The notes beneath the pieces were generated by a model. It saw nothing but the letters and a program-made list of their open reading frames with translations. It had not been told where the DNA came from and did no database searches. The translations under genes and the position numbers were made by a program. A stretch of DNA of 64,000 nucleotides, taken from positions 1,240,001 to 1,304,000 of the forward strand of contig JAULSU010000002.1 of NCBI GenBank assembly GCA_030512335.1. Direction: 5' to 3'. This stretch comes from Immersiella caudata (Eukaryota; Ascomycota; Sordariomycetes; Sordariales; Lasiosphaeriaceae). Within the stretch, counting starts at the first letter, position 1. Each line of letters starts with the position of its first letter. This document shows, one piece after another, positions 1 through 11,600 of this stretch.

Positions 1-178
1 CACGGGGGAATCGCGGCAGCTTGAAAGTGCCATCGGCACCGAAGATCGGGGGCGGGACGACGGGGCCGTCGTAGCCGGGGATGTTTCGTGGTCGGTAGCT
101 GTAGTAAAGAGCGCCGCCCGCTGCGCCTGCCACAGCCGCTGGGAGCAGCAGCCGCCGCGCTCTCAGTATTCGCGACAT
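1..178 (-). CDS. GUT2: FAD-dependent glycerol-3-phosphate dehydrogenase, mitochondrial, 5' end only
   Basis: The window edge cuts this gene; only the first 59 codons are present. The visible protein starts MSRILRARRLLLPAAVAGAA, a basic then hydrophobic segment like a mitochondrial inner-membrane leader, followed by YYSYRPRNIPG and a PPPIFGADGTFKLPRFPR segment. From memory this matches the leader of ascomycete Gut2 proteins, where the FAD-binding GGGATG motif follows about 40 residues later, outside this window. Gut2 oxidises glycerol-3-phosphate to dihydroxyacetone phosphate on the outer face of the inner membrane and passes electrons to ubiquinone. The start is the first ATG with a plausible leader and no intron is needed in this piece. 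The call rests on the leader alone, so another inner-membrane protein is possible. Confidence 0.62.
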   Translation of the reverse strand, partial: MSRILRARRLLLPAAVAGAAGGALYYSYRPRNIPGYDGPVVPPPIFGADGTFKLPRFPR

Positions 179-1247
179 AGCAATGAAGACAGTCGACCCG
201 TAGATTCGTTATTCTGTTCGTGCCGACGGGAGGAGGAGCAGGAGACAGGCGGCTGCGTAGAGTCTGCGTCAAGTAGTTCCAGGAGAGGAATGCGACGGCG
301 CTGGCGAGGAGTTCCACCCGATGACGCAACTGGCGAGACGTGGGATGCGCTAGGTGTAGGACAGACCTGCGATCAAAGGTTAGCTGGAAAGCAGCGAAAA
401 AAGTGCATGACTGGCTCGCCGCTCGCCTCTTTGGATGGCTCGAACAATTTGATATTGTTGGAGACACGTCCTCGACGGTTGATCGGCACTGGTGGTGGGG
501 GAACTCGGGTGCTGTCGAGCAAGTCCGGTGGTCGTTCCTTGTCCCAGTCAGGCTCGGACCTTGATGATTGGAGACCGGCCCGTCTACTAAGGCCAAACGT
601 ACACCTTCCGGCTCCTATGTCTCGGGCGAGGGGGATTGATAGTAACAAGACACATGATGACCTGCAAGCGTCTCCCTTTTCGTCCAAATGGCTCGTTTTC
701 GCAAATAAATTTAGACGCGAACGCGGGACTGGCGACGCGGAGAGTGCGGCATCGATCGGCCCCCACGCTGCTGTGGACGCCACGTTCCCCCATCCCAATA
801 CAGTGGTTGGCTCGCTGAAGCTCCGGGGTTCAAGCCGTCCGAGGATTTTCCGCCAATCGGTGTTGCACAGCGACAAATGATTTACCCCTTTCCTTGGATG
901 TTTATTTAGGATGAGCTTGATGCGACAACCATCAGATTCAAACATTGCTTTGAGGTATTGAGGTTGGTCCTGTCTACCCTTCTCTTTCTGAGTTCGGAAG
1001 TCCCGAATTGATAAAGTCGAACTACTCCAACTCAACAAACCGTTTATCCACCCATCTTCTGAACGGGAAACCGTGAGAACCTCTAGCTACGTACTCGGAC
1101 ACTGTGTGGAAAATTTCACCGCTCTTGTGGTAGCCAATCTATTTCCGATCTCTGCAAATATTTTAAAGGGAAACCATCACAACATTCCCTCAGAGGATCT
1201 CTCTTCAGACACTTCCCCTCCATCATTCACCTTAACCTCAACTCAAC
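179..1247. other. Intergenic: GUT2 upstream region and 3' flank of the GPI-protein gene
   Basis: About 1.07 kb. It must hold the GUT2 promoter (minus strand, start at 178) and the 3' end of the next minus-strand gene. Open frames exist on both strands, the longest a 221-codon minus-strand frame at 373-1038, but its translation shows no family resemblance, and I see no matching start context or introns. A short GGTTCAAGCC string near 824-833 resembles a tRNA B box but lacks an A box at the right distance. Confidence 0.5.
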
Positions 1248-2268
1248 TCAAAGCTGAAGCATCACTCCAAACAGCAAAGCCGCGGTAATAGACATAGCAG
1301 TCTTAGCCGGCTGTAAGCTCCTTGCAGCGCCCACAGTAACAACTGAACCCGATGGTTCTGACGATGCAACTCCCTCAGTCGGCGAAGCGACACCCTCATT
1401 CGAAGGTGTCGAACCTGAGGAGTCTGAGGGATCTGACGAACCTGAAGAGCCAGGGGAACCTGAAGAACCTAGATACCCGTTAGCACACCTCTCGCCCAAC
1501 CTCCTTTCTCACAAACAACCAAGTCCGAAAAGAAAGAACGAAAAACTCACCCTGCGCCTCACAAGCCTCCTTCAACCCCTCCGTCCCCTCCAACTCCTCC
1601 AGCTTCTTCTTCGCCTTCTCCATCTTCTCCTTCAACTTCTCCGCACCACCCTCACCACTCACCGTCCCATTCGCTCCATTCCCCGCCAACCACGCCCTCA
1701 ACCTCTCCAAGTCCTCACAATCCCCTTTCACCTCTCTCTCCTTACAAAACTCTACCACCGTCGCATTCCCCTGCAGCTCCTGTAACCTTACCACCCCCTC
1801 CGCCGCCTCCGTCTTTAACTTCTCCACCTTCGTCGCGTTCCCCTTCGCTTTTTCCTCAAGCTTCGCACTATCCGCCATAGTCTCCTGCAACTTCTGCAGT
1901 TTTTTCATCTCCCTGCAGGCATCTTTCATTTCATCCTCGGCAAATAACTTCGTGCACTCTGCCATGAGGGTGGTGTTGGCTTGGAGAGCGGCGATTTGTT
2001 CCACGGCGGCGGCGGCCTTAGATTGGATTTCGGCAGCCTTGGTAGGGTCTCCTTCGGTCTTGGCGGCGAGATGGGTGGTGTTGGCTGCGAGGGTGGTTAG
2101 GCGGGTTAAGCGGGATAGTTGGCGGCATTGGGATTGTGGTGAGGGAGAGGTCTCGTTGCGGAGGCGGGGGGAGGAGGAGGAGGAGCCGCCGCCGCCGCCG
2201 CTGCCGCCACGGGCGAGGGCGGCGGTGGTGGAGAGGGTGAGGGTGAGGAGGGTTAGGGCGGAGACCAT
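1248..2268 (-). CDS. Secreted, probably GPI-anchored coiled-coil protein
   Basis: Two exons: 1551-2268 and 1248-1468, with an 82-bp intron (GTGAGT to CTAG, GCTAAC branch point) that joins the frames exactly (phase 1) to give 312 residues. The first ~20 residues form a signal peptide (hydrophobic LTLLTLTL run, small residues before RGG). A Gly/Ser linker follows, then about 190 residues of Lys/Glu/Ala-rich heptads likely to form coiled coils. Six N-glycosylation sequons fall at about N38, N63, N98, N144, N168 and N200, and there are six Cys near 48, 104, 118, 175, 184 and 236. Exon 2 encodes a Ser/Gly/Pro-rich stalk and a hydrophobic tail (ITAALLFGVMLQL) after small residues, the usual layout of a GPI signal. 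No named family was recognised; a cell-wall or plasma-membrane surface protein is inferred. The coding strand is C-rich in the 5' part and G-rich afterwards. Confidence 0.8.
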
Positions 2269-3493
2269 TTTGGTGGTTGGGAAGGGGGTTCGGGCCAGCC
2301 GTGGGTTGGTGTTTGGGGGGGTTTCGTAACTTTGAAGAGAGACGGAGGGAATGTGGTGATGAGGGAAAGAAAGAGAGATTTGGTATCTGGGAGAAGATGG
2401 CGGCGGTTGAGGTGAGTATCGGTTGTCTTTGGTTCGCTTATAGCATCTGGTAAGTCAAGTGAGGCGAGTCGTGCGTGGATGTAACTTGTTTCCAAAGATG
2501 GGATTCTCCGTTGGGCTGAAACCGAGGGAGTTATCTCGGCCTTCAGCTTGGAAGGCAAGTATTGGGGAGTCCCCGGCACCTTGGTCGTTAATGACATTCG
2601 ATTCGAACCACATGTTGAAAAACGAGAAACTGAATACTCAGAGGTGGGTTACGGAGCTTTGTTTGTTTTGAACGGACAGGCATATCGCTGTAAGAGACCT
2701 GCTGTTTGAGATGTTGAGAAGGCGAGTCGTGCTGACTCTCCACATATCTCCAACGACTGCTGCGGGCTTTCGTTCCTGCCAACATGCATGTATCCTTACA
2801 TAGCGATAATTCTCAGCCGTCGCCTTGGGCCCCGAGTTCCCGTTCTGGGTGTTAATTAGAAGTTCAAAGTAGGTGCTGGATGCTGCGTGTACGTAACGGC
2901 CCCCTGGGTATGGACAATATTTGGGTTCGGAACCCTTACTGGTGGACAGACCAACAGCTGCGGGCCACCAGCCTGCATGCTGTCCTTGTCGGCAGCCTTG
3001 GAGTTTTCGGGCTTATTGTCAGTCCTCCAGCTATGGTTTCCCATCTCGAGCCAGCTGCTCACAGATCAGTCTGATCCTAAGCATCACCCTTATTCCTCGG
3101 CCTGTCCGAAATTGACGTTTCATCGCAGTCGGACCCCGCGGATTCATGCAATCCGGTTCAAAAGTGTATCTTCAGTCGTTTAGAGGTGTTGAACCGCGGG
3201 CTCTGACCCTCGGCGGTATTGTTTATGAGCATCCCTGCCCCATCGTCAGCATCGCGGCATCGCACTCGACAGCTGTCCTAAGCTCGGTAGCTCACACCGA
3301 GAGGCAAGGCGAATCATCTGACGGTGAAAGAAACGATGTTGCATTGTCAGCGTTTGTACAATATTTACACCTCCCCATCCCTCTAGGTTCCGATGCCCCG
3401 TCGCCCCTTTCCGAGTAGCTCCTCCCAGGTCTATTACACAGGCAACGTCTGACGAGGATTTTTGCTTCTATCGACAAAGAAAACCTGCTCGAT
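2269..3493. other. Intergenic: promoter of the GPI-protein gene and 3' flank of cox5
   Basis: About 1.2 kb. The first 300 bases upstream of 2268 are purine/pyrimidine-biased, as in fungal 5' UTRs. No conserved protein was seen in any frame; open frames of up to ~110 codons look like chance. No RNA gene recognised. Confidence 0.45.
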
Positions 3494-4320
3494 TTATGGT
3501 CTGCCAGAGGGCGACTGGACCTGGCCCTTTCCAGTGTAACCCTCCGAGGAGATACCGGTAAGAGGATCGGCGTTTTGGGCCTAATGACTTTAGGTTAGCG
3601 ACTGTGAACACACTCCAGCGGCAAGATAGACGCACCTTGAGGTACTCGTTGGAAGCCTCCTGCCACTCCTTGGTCATGGTGGGGGGTGGGGGGTTGGCGA
3701 ACGATCGGATGGCAGCGAAGAGGACGAAGCTAGCGAAGAGGCCGGCGAAGGTGTAGGCGGCAACCTTCTTGCCCTCGCCAGGAGGGGGGAGGGCGCGGGG
3801 GCCGTGGGAACCGAAGGCAATCCAGTAAGCTATGTGAGAATCGGAAGTCAGCTTGGTGGCTCGTCTTATCAATTGGGGACCAGAACGGGGTCGTGGCTTG
3901 GCAGGAGGTCGACCCGTCCTCCAGCTCGCCCAAGCTCCGTATTCATCAATTGATCATCCGCAACATCCGGAATCAATTCCTCGGCGTTGCTGAAGATGCC
4001 TTTGCAGCTTGGGTAGCTGGGAGAATGGACTGATGTGCTCTCGCGGGCCATCAACGGATGCCAACGGAATTCCACTCACCAGCCTTCTTCTCCTGGACCG
4101 TGAGATCAGCCCAGTTCTCCTTCATCCGGTCACGCAGAGCCATCCAGAGGTCGGCCTGCTCCTGCATGGGGAGATGCTCCCATCGCTTCTCGATGTTGGC
4201 CAGAGTTGGGTTCGATATGGCGTGGGTGGTGGCAGCGCGGCAGCCAAGGGCCGACGTCGACGGGCGGGCGGCGCGCACGACAGAGTTGCGCAGCGCGCTG
4301 GTGGAGGCGGTGCGCAGCAT
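3494..4320 (-). CDS. cox5: Cytochrome c oxidase subunit 5 (COX IV family)
   Basis: Nuclear-encoded subunit of respiratory complex IV in the mitochondrial inner membrane. Three exons: 4080-4320, 3636-3829 and 3494-3580; introns of 250 bp (GTGAGT/ATAG) and 55 bp (GTGCGT/TTAG with GCTAAC). The spliced frame gives 173 residues, close to the ~170 expected. Residues 1-33 are a typical presequence (Arg, Ser, Ala, no acidic residues). NPTLANIEKRWEHLP at about 37-51 is the family signature of the matrix domain. A transmembrane helix lies at about 105-123 (YTFAGLFASFVLFAAI), followed by a PPPPTMTKEWQEASNEYLK segment and a short C-terminal tail in exon 3 (DPLTGISSEGYTGKGQVQSP). The long first intron is unusual here and could carry regulatory sequence. 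Identity is secure; the exon 3 boundary is supported by frame and by the family's C-terminal motif. Confidence 0.93.
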
Positions 4321-4979
4321 TGCGAATGTGTTTGTCGCTCAAGACTCAGTTCGGAGAGGGGAGATGTTTCCAATTGAGTCGCCCGCGCAGAGTGACGGCC
4401 AAGAGCTCGTGATGTCGGGGGTTTCGTGGGTGAGGTGTGAAGTCATGCACAAACGAGCTTTTTTTGGGGCGGACGAGGCAGCTTGCTCGGAATTTCGAGG
4501 TGGTCTGATGCCTGCGGATTGGTCCGCTAGCTCCGTAGCCGACTGCCATTCCAACCAATGACGCACAGTGCATCGCTAATATGGAACCCCACATCAGCTG
4601 TCAAACTTGGAACTGCCGGTCGAAATCGGTCGTCGCCAGCTGTTGAACGCAACGGACTTGGAATGGAAGCCAGGACAGAGACGATTGCCAATGTCAACAT
4701 TGATCAACCTGATTTCCTTGAGCTCGCGAGGTCAATCTATATACCTAAAGAGATGTGGTCGCGGGAATGTAAAACAATGTAATTTACAGCCGGGGGACCG
4801 GATACCCTCCACTATATCTTACAAGCCAAAGCTAGTTACCGTTCTTGTGGCTGGCGTTCCGGAGCAGTTGTCCGACATGTCCATCTTGCATGTGAACTTC
4901 TCAGACTGATACCAAGTTGCTGGTATGCAATTTACTATTGCACTACGCCATGAAGAGCCGCGTCTCGCCGTGGCCTACT
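4321..4979. other. Intergenic: cox5 promoter and 3' flank of the microprotein gene
   Basis: About 660 bp between two minus-strand genes. It should contain the cox5 promoter immediately upstream of 4320. No protein family or RNA gene was recognised in any frame. Confidence 0.45.
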
Positions 4980-5289
4980 TTACGGCGTGTTCTTGTCTCC
5001 TTCTGCCTTGTCCTTGCCTGGTGGCTGTGGCCCATTCTTCGTACCCTGGGGTTGAACCGTGGAACTGGTGTCCGCGAAATGAGCTCAAAGAGTACTTTGT
5101 ACGGGTGGCTGCGATCTCACCTGAAGTATGTTCCATCCCGCTTTTGTTTTTCCTCCAAGAAAGCCTGGTTGAATGTGTAATAACCTGTCGACGGTCAGCC
5201 CTCGTTCTGACGAAGTCGCGGCCCTCCTTACCGTTAAAAATACCGATGCCTACAACAAGGGCTATCGCTAAATACTTCTGTTGGCTCAT
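4980..5289 (-). CDS. 68-residue single-pass membrane microprotein, three exons
   Basis: This gene has no long open frame and was assembled from splice signals. Exon 1 is 5232-5289 (MSQQKYLAIALVVGIGIFNG, the last codon split), exon 2 is 5121-5184 (YYTFNQAFLEEKQKRDGTYF) and exon 3 is 4980-5064, ending at TAA. Introns are 47 bp (GTAAGG/ACAG) and 56 bp (GTGAGA/CCAG); phases 1 and 2 fit exactly. The product has one hydrophobic helix at about residues 6-20, then a charged, Gly/Pro/Lys-rich tail with no Cys. From memory, small proteins with the same QKYLAIALVVGIG...NGYYTFN opening are widespread in Pezizomycotina without a named function. The Lys after a short N-terminus and the tail-out layout would suit an inner-membrane or ER microprotein, but that is inference. 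It shares a 370-bp divergent promoter region with Mus7. Confidence 0.75.
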
Positions 5290-5659
5290 GGTTGATGACT
5301 TTGTACCTAATGCAAAAATGTTGTCTGCACTCTCAGTTGGAGCCACTCCAGATTTCAAAACTCAACCCGAAGCTTGTGAAGCTTCTGACAATCTGGGACG
5401 GAGGAGCTGGGTGAGTCCATGCACGGAGTTCGTACTGTGCAAAACGGCCAACTGGTTCGCGTGCTGGTGCCGTAATTGAGCCAGGCGACCCACCATGAAT
5501 TCCAGACGCGTCCCACGCCGTTTTACGCGTCTCGCAGCGCAGCGCAGCGTCCACACCGCAAGCCACACATTCGACAGTTCGGCACTTGCGTACAGTCGAA
5601 GCATTCCCAATGTCCACATTAGCGATGCGATGACCATATGGACATGACCATACGAAGCC
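5290..5659. promoter_or_regulatory. Divergent promoter region between the microprotein gene and mus7
   Basis: This 370-bp intergenic interval separates two genes transcribed away from each other, so it must hold both promoters. It contains two ACGCGT boxes (listed separately) and a short GCAGCGCAGCGCAGCG-type direct repeat near 5535-5550. Confidence 0.6.
5506..5530. promoter_or_regulatory. Pair of MCB-like ACGCGT boxes upstream of mus7
   Basis: ACGCGT occurs at 5506-5511 and again at 5525-5530, 19 bp apart and about 130-155 bp before the mus7 ATG. ACGCGT is the core of the MluI cell-cycle box bound by MBF (Mbp1/Res-Swi6 type) at G1/S genes in yeasts. Binding here is inferred; the palindrome cannot say which of the divergent genes it serves, although a replication-repair gene is the natural target. 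Confidence 0.5.
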
Positions 5660-8600
5660 ATGAGAAATTGGAGGGAATTGGGAGAGGTCCCAGCCTCCGA
5701 TGACGAGAACTTCGACGACGAGTCGCTGGACGAACTTCCACAGGATGCAACAGTACCTACCGGTGTAGGGTACGCAACACCAGCGGCCGACAAACCCCAG
5801 GAATCCCTCGACAATGTAGACATCTGGGATGTCCCCGACTCCTCGCCCGCGAGGCCCTCCACAGCTCGTCCTTCGACGAGAACCCAACATCCCCCAAAAT
5901 TGGACGAGCGGGCCCGAAGACCGTCCACGCCCACCAGGATACATGTTACCAGCGTACCCTCAACCGCAGCGCTTGAGGATGTATCCGAAAAGCTCAATTC
6001 AAGCGACCCCCCTGCTACGGGGGGCAGTTCCTTTCCAGAGGATGATATCTCCACGAGCTATGTCAAAATCACCGCCCCACTTGCTCCATCCTCGCCATTG
6101 AGCTCTCCCCCGAGCCTCCGAGGGATATCTCCGCCGCTGAGCTTCAGAGAGAGATCCCTGCCAAGGTCTAGATCAAGATCTCCCATTGCATCAGTCTCCC
6201 CAGGGCCGGCGAGGGCTGGCCTGGCTGCCCCCAAGAGGCCCAGCCTTCCAGTGGACGATGATATCGAACAATCTAGACAGGTGGCAATCCAGGTGGAGCG
6301 CTCGCTAAGACCTCGGAAGCCAATCCAGCAACATCCCTACCTCCTCGAAAGCGCACAGTACACAACCTTCATGAAGTCTCATGGATTCAAACCGCTGAGG
6401 GTGCATTTGGAGGCGGAAGCAAGCAGGAAAAGAGCCCAGGAGGAGGATTCTCAGGAACAGGACTTCGAAGGCGATGACAGCTTGACTGGGAGCCAGGATG
6501 GTTTGCTTCAAAATAGCGAGGAAAGCACGCAGCCCATGCTCAATGACGGCAACGAGCTAGACGAGTTGGCACCATCTCCTTCTCCAATGACTAGTCCCCC
6601 TGGGGTTGGGTTACGGGCAAGCAGCCAACCCACCGACAACGTTCATACGCCCTTGACGAGCTTCTCTGACGATGAGGAGGAATTGCCATCACTGGAGCGA
6701 CTCCTTCAAGGTCCTGCGAACCCCCGTGTACGGAGCCTCAAACGCCAACGCTCTCAACTACTTTCCTCCCGACGGAAAAGACCGAATCGGCTGCCAAGCT
6801 CTTCCCAAGGATCCTCACCACCTCACCGACTTATCCCCCCTCCTGATATTTGGGACCTTTCGTCATCTCCAGAGTTTCAGGCGGAGCATCAGGAGGCGTC
6901 GCAACTGCTAGGCGCAACGTCCCCAACGCAATCACGTCCGAGATCACCACTGTCCGCGCCCGCATCAATACTGCCATCTTCAACTCGCCGGCATCGCCTC
7001 AGCGCTCCCACAGCCCCGATTGCGGTCGAGGATGAAGAGAGTGACTCTGACACGTCGACTTCAAGCAGCAGCTCTGTTAGCGGGTCTGAGGTTATCCGCA
7101 AGAACGTTCGGAGAATCAAAGGAGTATTGCCCGCTTCCTGGCTGAGGCTAGATCTGGGGAAAACGAAACCGACTCCGAGGAGAGAGCGAAGTCCGGAGCC
7201 TGCCCCTGTGCCGGTCCCAAAACGCGGTGTTGCGTTACCGAAGCAGACGACGCCTGGGCGGCCAGCTGGAACCCAGTTCCCTTTCGAGTTTGACGAATCC
7301 GATGAAGAGGCCACGAAGGAGCCGGCGAGAACCGCAAAGCCAACAAGAGCCGCCCCAACGGCAACACCACCAATACTAATTTATGACGATGGTGACGACC
7401 CATCCGATATGGAGCAAGACTCAATTGACCCCATGACCTCCGTGAGAAAAAGGAGATCTCGTTCACCCAGTGGCCCCAGGAAGAAGGCGAAGACGGCATT
7501 CGGTGACGGACCCGGGAAACCGAGACAGCCAAGGATTAATGAGGTCTTCGGCCGAACCAAGAGCACGCCTTCTGTAGCTCACAAGTCATCTCGCAAGGGG
7601 CGCAACAAAAACTCGACAAAGGCCAACGCCAGGAAAAGAGCAACAACACCTCCTCGACTGAGCATCCTCGATGTCATGGGGCCGCAAGCGCCCAAGTTTG
7701 TGAAGATCGCAGCGCGCGCTGTGAAGCAAAGGAGGAATCTAGGGAGGACAAGCCCATCGAGAAAACTGATCAGTTTGGCAACCCGAGGAGACAATGTCGA
7801 TGCTCTTTCGTCGTTACATGACTGGAAATCTGGGAGGACGCGACAAAGGACTACCATATCTCCCTCCCTACGGCAGGAGGTCCCAGCATCAAGACCAGCT
7901 CTCTCTGAGGTGTCCTCAAATTCTCTTCCCCGTCCCCCCCAGCCACGTTCTCGGCCCATCTCATCGGTTCCCCGGAAACTGATCAGACAGGGAAGCCTTA
8001 ACGCTTTCGTCATGGTAGACAACAACCAGCCACCAAGTAAACCGCCGTCGACGCCTTCAACGGTCAAGCATCCGAGGCGGAGGGCTCCGCATGACCGGAC
8101 TCCTGATTTCCGTCCTGCGCAGCTGGAGACGGAGGAAGTGCCCATCGTGCGAAAACGACTTCAAGTGCACAGCCGCAACCTGGAAGCGTTCTACAAAAGG
8201 CGTAATGTCGCCCCATCAGGCTCCGGCCTTTCAGACTATGCAAACTCGTTGTGCTCTTCAACGCCTCAGCCAACGTGTGGGCCGGCAGCCGTCCCTGTGA
8301 TTGCCGAGGAACAGGCTAGGGACAGAGCACATGCCAAATCCCGGTTCCGCAAGAAGCGGTCCCCTAGGCAGGTTGACCCAGAAGCCCCGCAGTTTGTTCG
8401 TGCCAACGACCCTCTCCCGTTCAAAGTAGCTTCTGTTGAAGAGGTCGAGACACCTGTCCCGCAGCTTCAATACAAGCTCAAAGGGCTGGGCCCATATGGA
8501 ACTCTGTATACACATCACTTTGAGATCTTTCCTCTCGATCGAGGCACCTTCTTCCACGAGACCACCTTGATTGGCCGCGGTGTCATCAACAAAACGGCCG

Positions 8601-11600
8601 ATGCTGCACTCTCAGACAAGATCCGTCGCCAGCGACCGTCAGCATCCTTTTCTTTGGATGGCCAGACCTTGCGATGGGGGATTTGGGGTGACAATACATC
8701 TTCTGAACTCGGAATTCTCTTCGACTGGGTGACGGATCAAATCTGCGCCCAGGTATTCTCAGGAGAAGACACAGGCCGTAGGGCCGTTGAGGCGGCCGAT
8801 TTTGTCCTTCAATATGTTCTGGATTCCCTCAGCGTCGAGGACGATGACGCAGAAAGTGCATTTCTCTCTAGAATGATCGAAGTTCTTTCGAGCTTTGCTA
8901 GCCGGGTCAGCTCTTTGAGCTGGTCTAACTCAACCAGCCAGCAAAAGGAGATCCAGATTGAGGTTTCCGCTCGCTTTGCAGCGGCGACACTAGCTGTTCA
9001 CTCTATCTGCAAAGCCTCAAGCATCAACATCGCGTTATGCATGAAAGTCGAGGGTATTCTCAAGCGCATCGCATCGACGACAACCATGGGCCTCCTGAGC
9101 TGCGGCACCGAGGATTTGCGCACCCTGTACGGTGATCTGCAGAGCCGGTCGTTCCTCGAACGAGGCATACGCCCAGACAGATGGCTTGCAAATTGCTGGG
9201 TGGTTGTCATGAGGGTCTTGGAAATTGCAAACATCCCGCGGGCTTCTTTCTGGGACGTTGCCCACGCAACCATGTGGCCCCCGAGCGTTGCCTCGAGTAC
9301 CGACGCTCAGGTGTTCGAGGGGCTGTGGCTGGACATGTTCACACTTCTTCCCCTTGGCGAAATCGACAACGATGGGGTCCTGATTCATGGGCTGAGACGG
9401 GTCGCTCCCTTGGAAGGGTGGTCATTGCCACAACGGCTTCTAAAACGTGTCTTCCAACTATACCAGTCCAAATGCCGACAGTCACCCAGCTTCAACGAGT
9501 ACTTCCGGGCGTTGATCGGCCGCTGCCACTACCTTGTTCAGGAATGGGGATGGTACAAGTGCACCGGCATCATCGGCACCATCTTCGACTTTTTCGGGTC
9601 AGAAAAGTTCGCGAACTTGAGAAATGAGGAGGCTTACAAGTCGCCACGCTTCATCGAAGAGCTAAGTAGTAATGCCCTCCTATCGGTCGAGCTGGAGGAC
9701 CGCTCCTTCCACATCTTCATCAAGATTCTGGCTATGACGATCCGGCGATCCAGGCAGCTGGGAAGAGACAACGACATCAGGAACTTGGTGGCTCGGACCC
9801 TTCCGAACAATGACCGACAATATCTCAAGGAAGACACGGTCCACCAACGCGATTTGGCCGCCCTGAGAAACCATCATGATCTCCTATGCACGCTATTTTG
9901 GGCATCACCGCCAGATCTGCGGCCAGGGCTTCATCTGATCGAGAAGCTTGTTGCCCCGGGTAGCGCCCATAAGGAAGCATGTCTGATCAATCTACGAGCC
10001 TGGAACCAACTGGCTCGGTTTATCACATCAACTGACGAGAGCGGTGTCGCATTCAGGCCGTTTGTTGTCTGGAATAGCAATGTCTTCAACCAAGTGCTGG
10101 ACCAGTATCTCTCGGCCGCCTCGGACATCGAGCAGCAGTTTCGAGAATTGTCGAGCGAGCACCAAGTCAGCACGGCTGTCCGAGACGAGATGATTGCTAA
10201 GAACAAGGCGACGGCGATGGATGTGCTTCACTCACTGCTCAGAGCATCGTTGGACGTGCTGAAGCATGCGTCGTCGTTTGCCGCCGCCACTGCCGCCTTG
10301 AACATCAACCAGCTGCAAAAGGTGTTTACCACCCTTGACTTTCGATCTGCTGAATTCGACTGGGGCGTGTTGCATGTAGCCTTGGACGCGGTTGAGAATT
10401 TCCTTAACCGACTTGATGAGGTCACTGTGGACGAGTTCTCCAGCGGGTCAATTAGCATCGATCCTCAGTTAGTCGATGATGCGGTACTTCTCCTCAATGA
10501 GAGGCTGGCTAAAGATCTCTTCTGGATGGCTCGCACCGTCATGACGGTGCCCTCATCCAAGGCACCGAATAAGCAGAGGCAGCAGGTTGCTTGCGTTGAG
10601 AAGACGGTGACCTTGACTGGCAGAATTGCCGCCCGCTTCATCAAGGACAGGCTCACGGTATGTGCACACCATAGGCTGTCGAGTCAGATGATCGCTAACT
10701 TGTCGTTTTTAAGCAACTCTCCTCATACTTCTCACCTGGGAAATACTGTTTATTCGCCGACCTCCCTAAGAACTTGGCCACCGTTGAGAGGAAGTTCATT
10801 CCTCTCTTCATCACAGTCCTCATCAAGAATCATGTCTTTGATTTCAAAGATCTTGGGGGCGTACTGGGTCTTTGGCTGCTGTTCATAACGAAGCCTTTGC
10901 AATTTTCAGGCTTCGAAAACTATCTCGGCGAGGAGCTCCTCAAACGCCACAGCTCATTCGGTTTCATGGAGCGAGCTACTGTCGGCGTCTCCCCCGATTA
11001 CAACTCCAACGTGGATATGTTCTCTTGCGCCATGCATTACATGCGCAAGAAGTTGCGCGAGGCAGAGAGTGAGTCTGGCGCATCAAGACAACAACTCCGG
11101 ACCGACTACGACAAGAGCCTCCAAAATGTAATGCATAGGATGAAAGAGGACTTGGCACTCATGAGACCCGATCCCCCAGGACACGCGGCATACATCGACT
11201 TTGTAAGACAGATCATTTCTCTGATCAAGTCACACGGAGTCAATATCTGCAAAATCGATCCCTTTTTCACACAACCTGGTCCGGACTACTCGCCGCCGGT
11301 GCAGGATCCGCAGCTCCACATGGCCGGTATCGTGGCGTATGGAGTCCGCTTGGGTGAGCAGGACGTACGGGCCGTCCCGCAGTTCTTCCACTACCTCTGG
11401 AACAACTTCAAGATCGCCCTGGGCAACAGCAGGCTAGAGCAGGAACGCACGATTCTGACCACGGCAATGGCCAGCGAGCCGCATGTCCTGTCATTTGTAC
11501 TGCAGTACATGATCCCGACAGCGATTCTGGCGTGCGAGCGTGTCAGTGAAGCATGGCTGCTCCTCGAGGTGTATTCCGGCTCGCTGGAAGATATCCTCGC

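Noticed and set aside
821..842. tRNA B-box-like GGTTCAAGCC
   Set aside because: No A box at the required spacing and no foldable acceptor or anticodon stem was seen.
373..1038. Minus-strand open frame of 221 codons upstream of GUT2
   Set aside because: The translation has no recognisable domain, signal peptide or consistent codon use, and it occupies the GUT2 promoter.
10860..10909. Second intron in mus7 (GTACTG to TTTCAG)
   Set aside because: Removing 49 bp breaks the frame, and the unspliced reading continues as family-like sequence.
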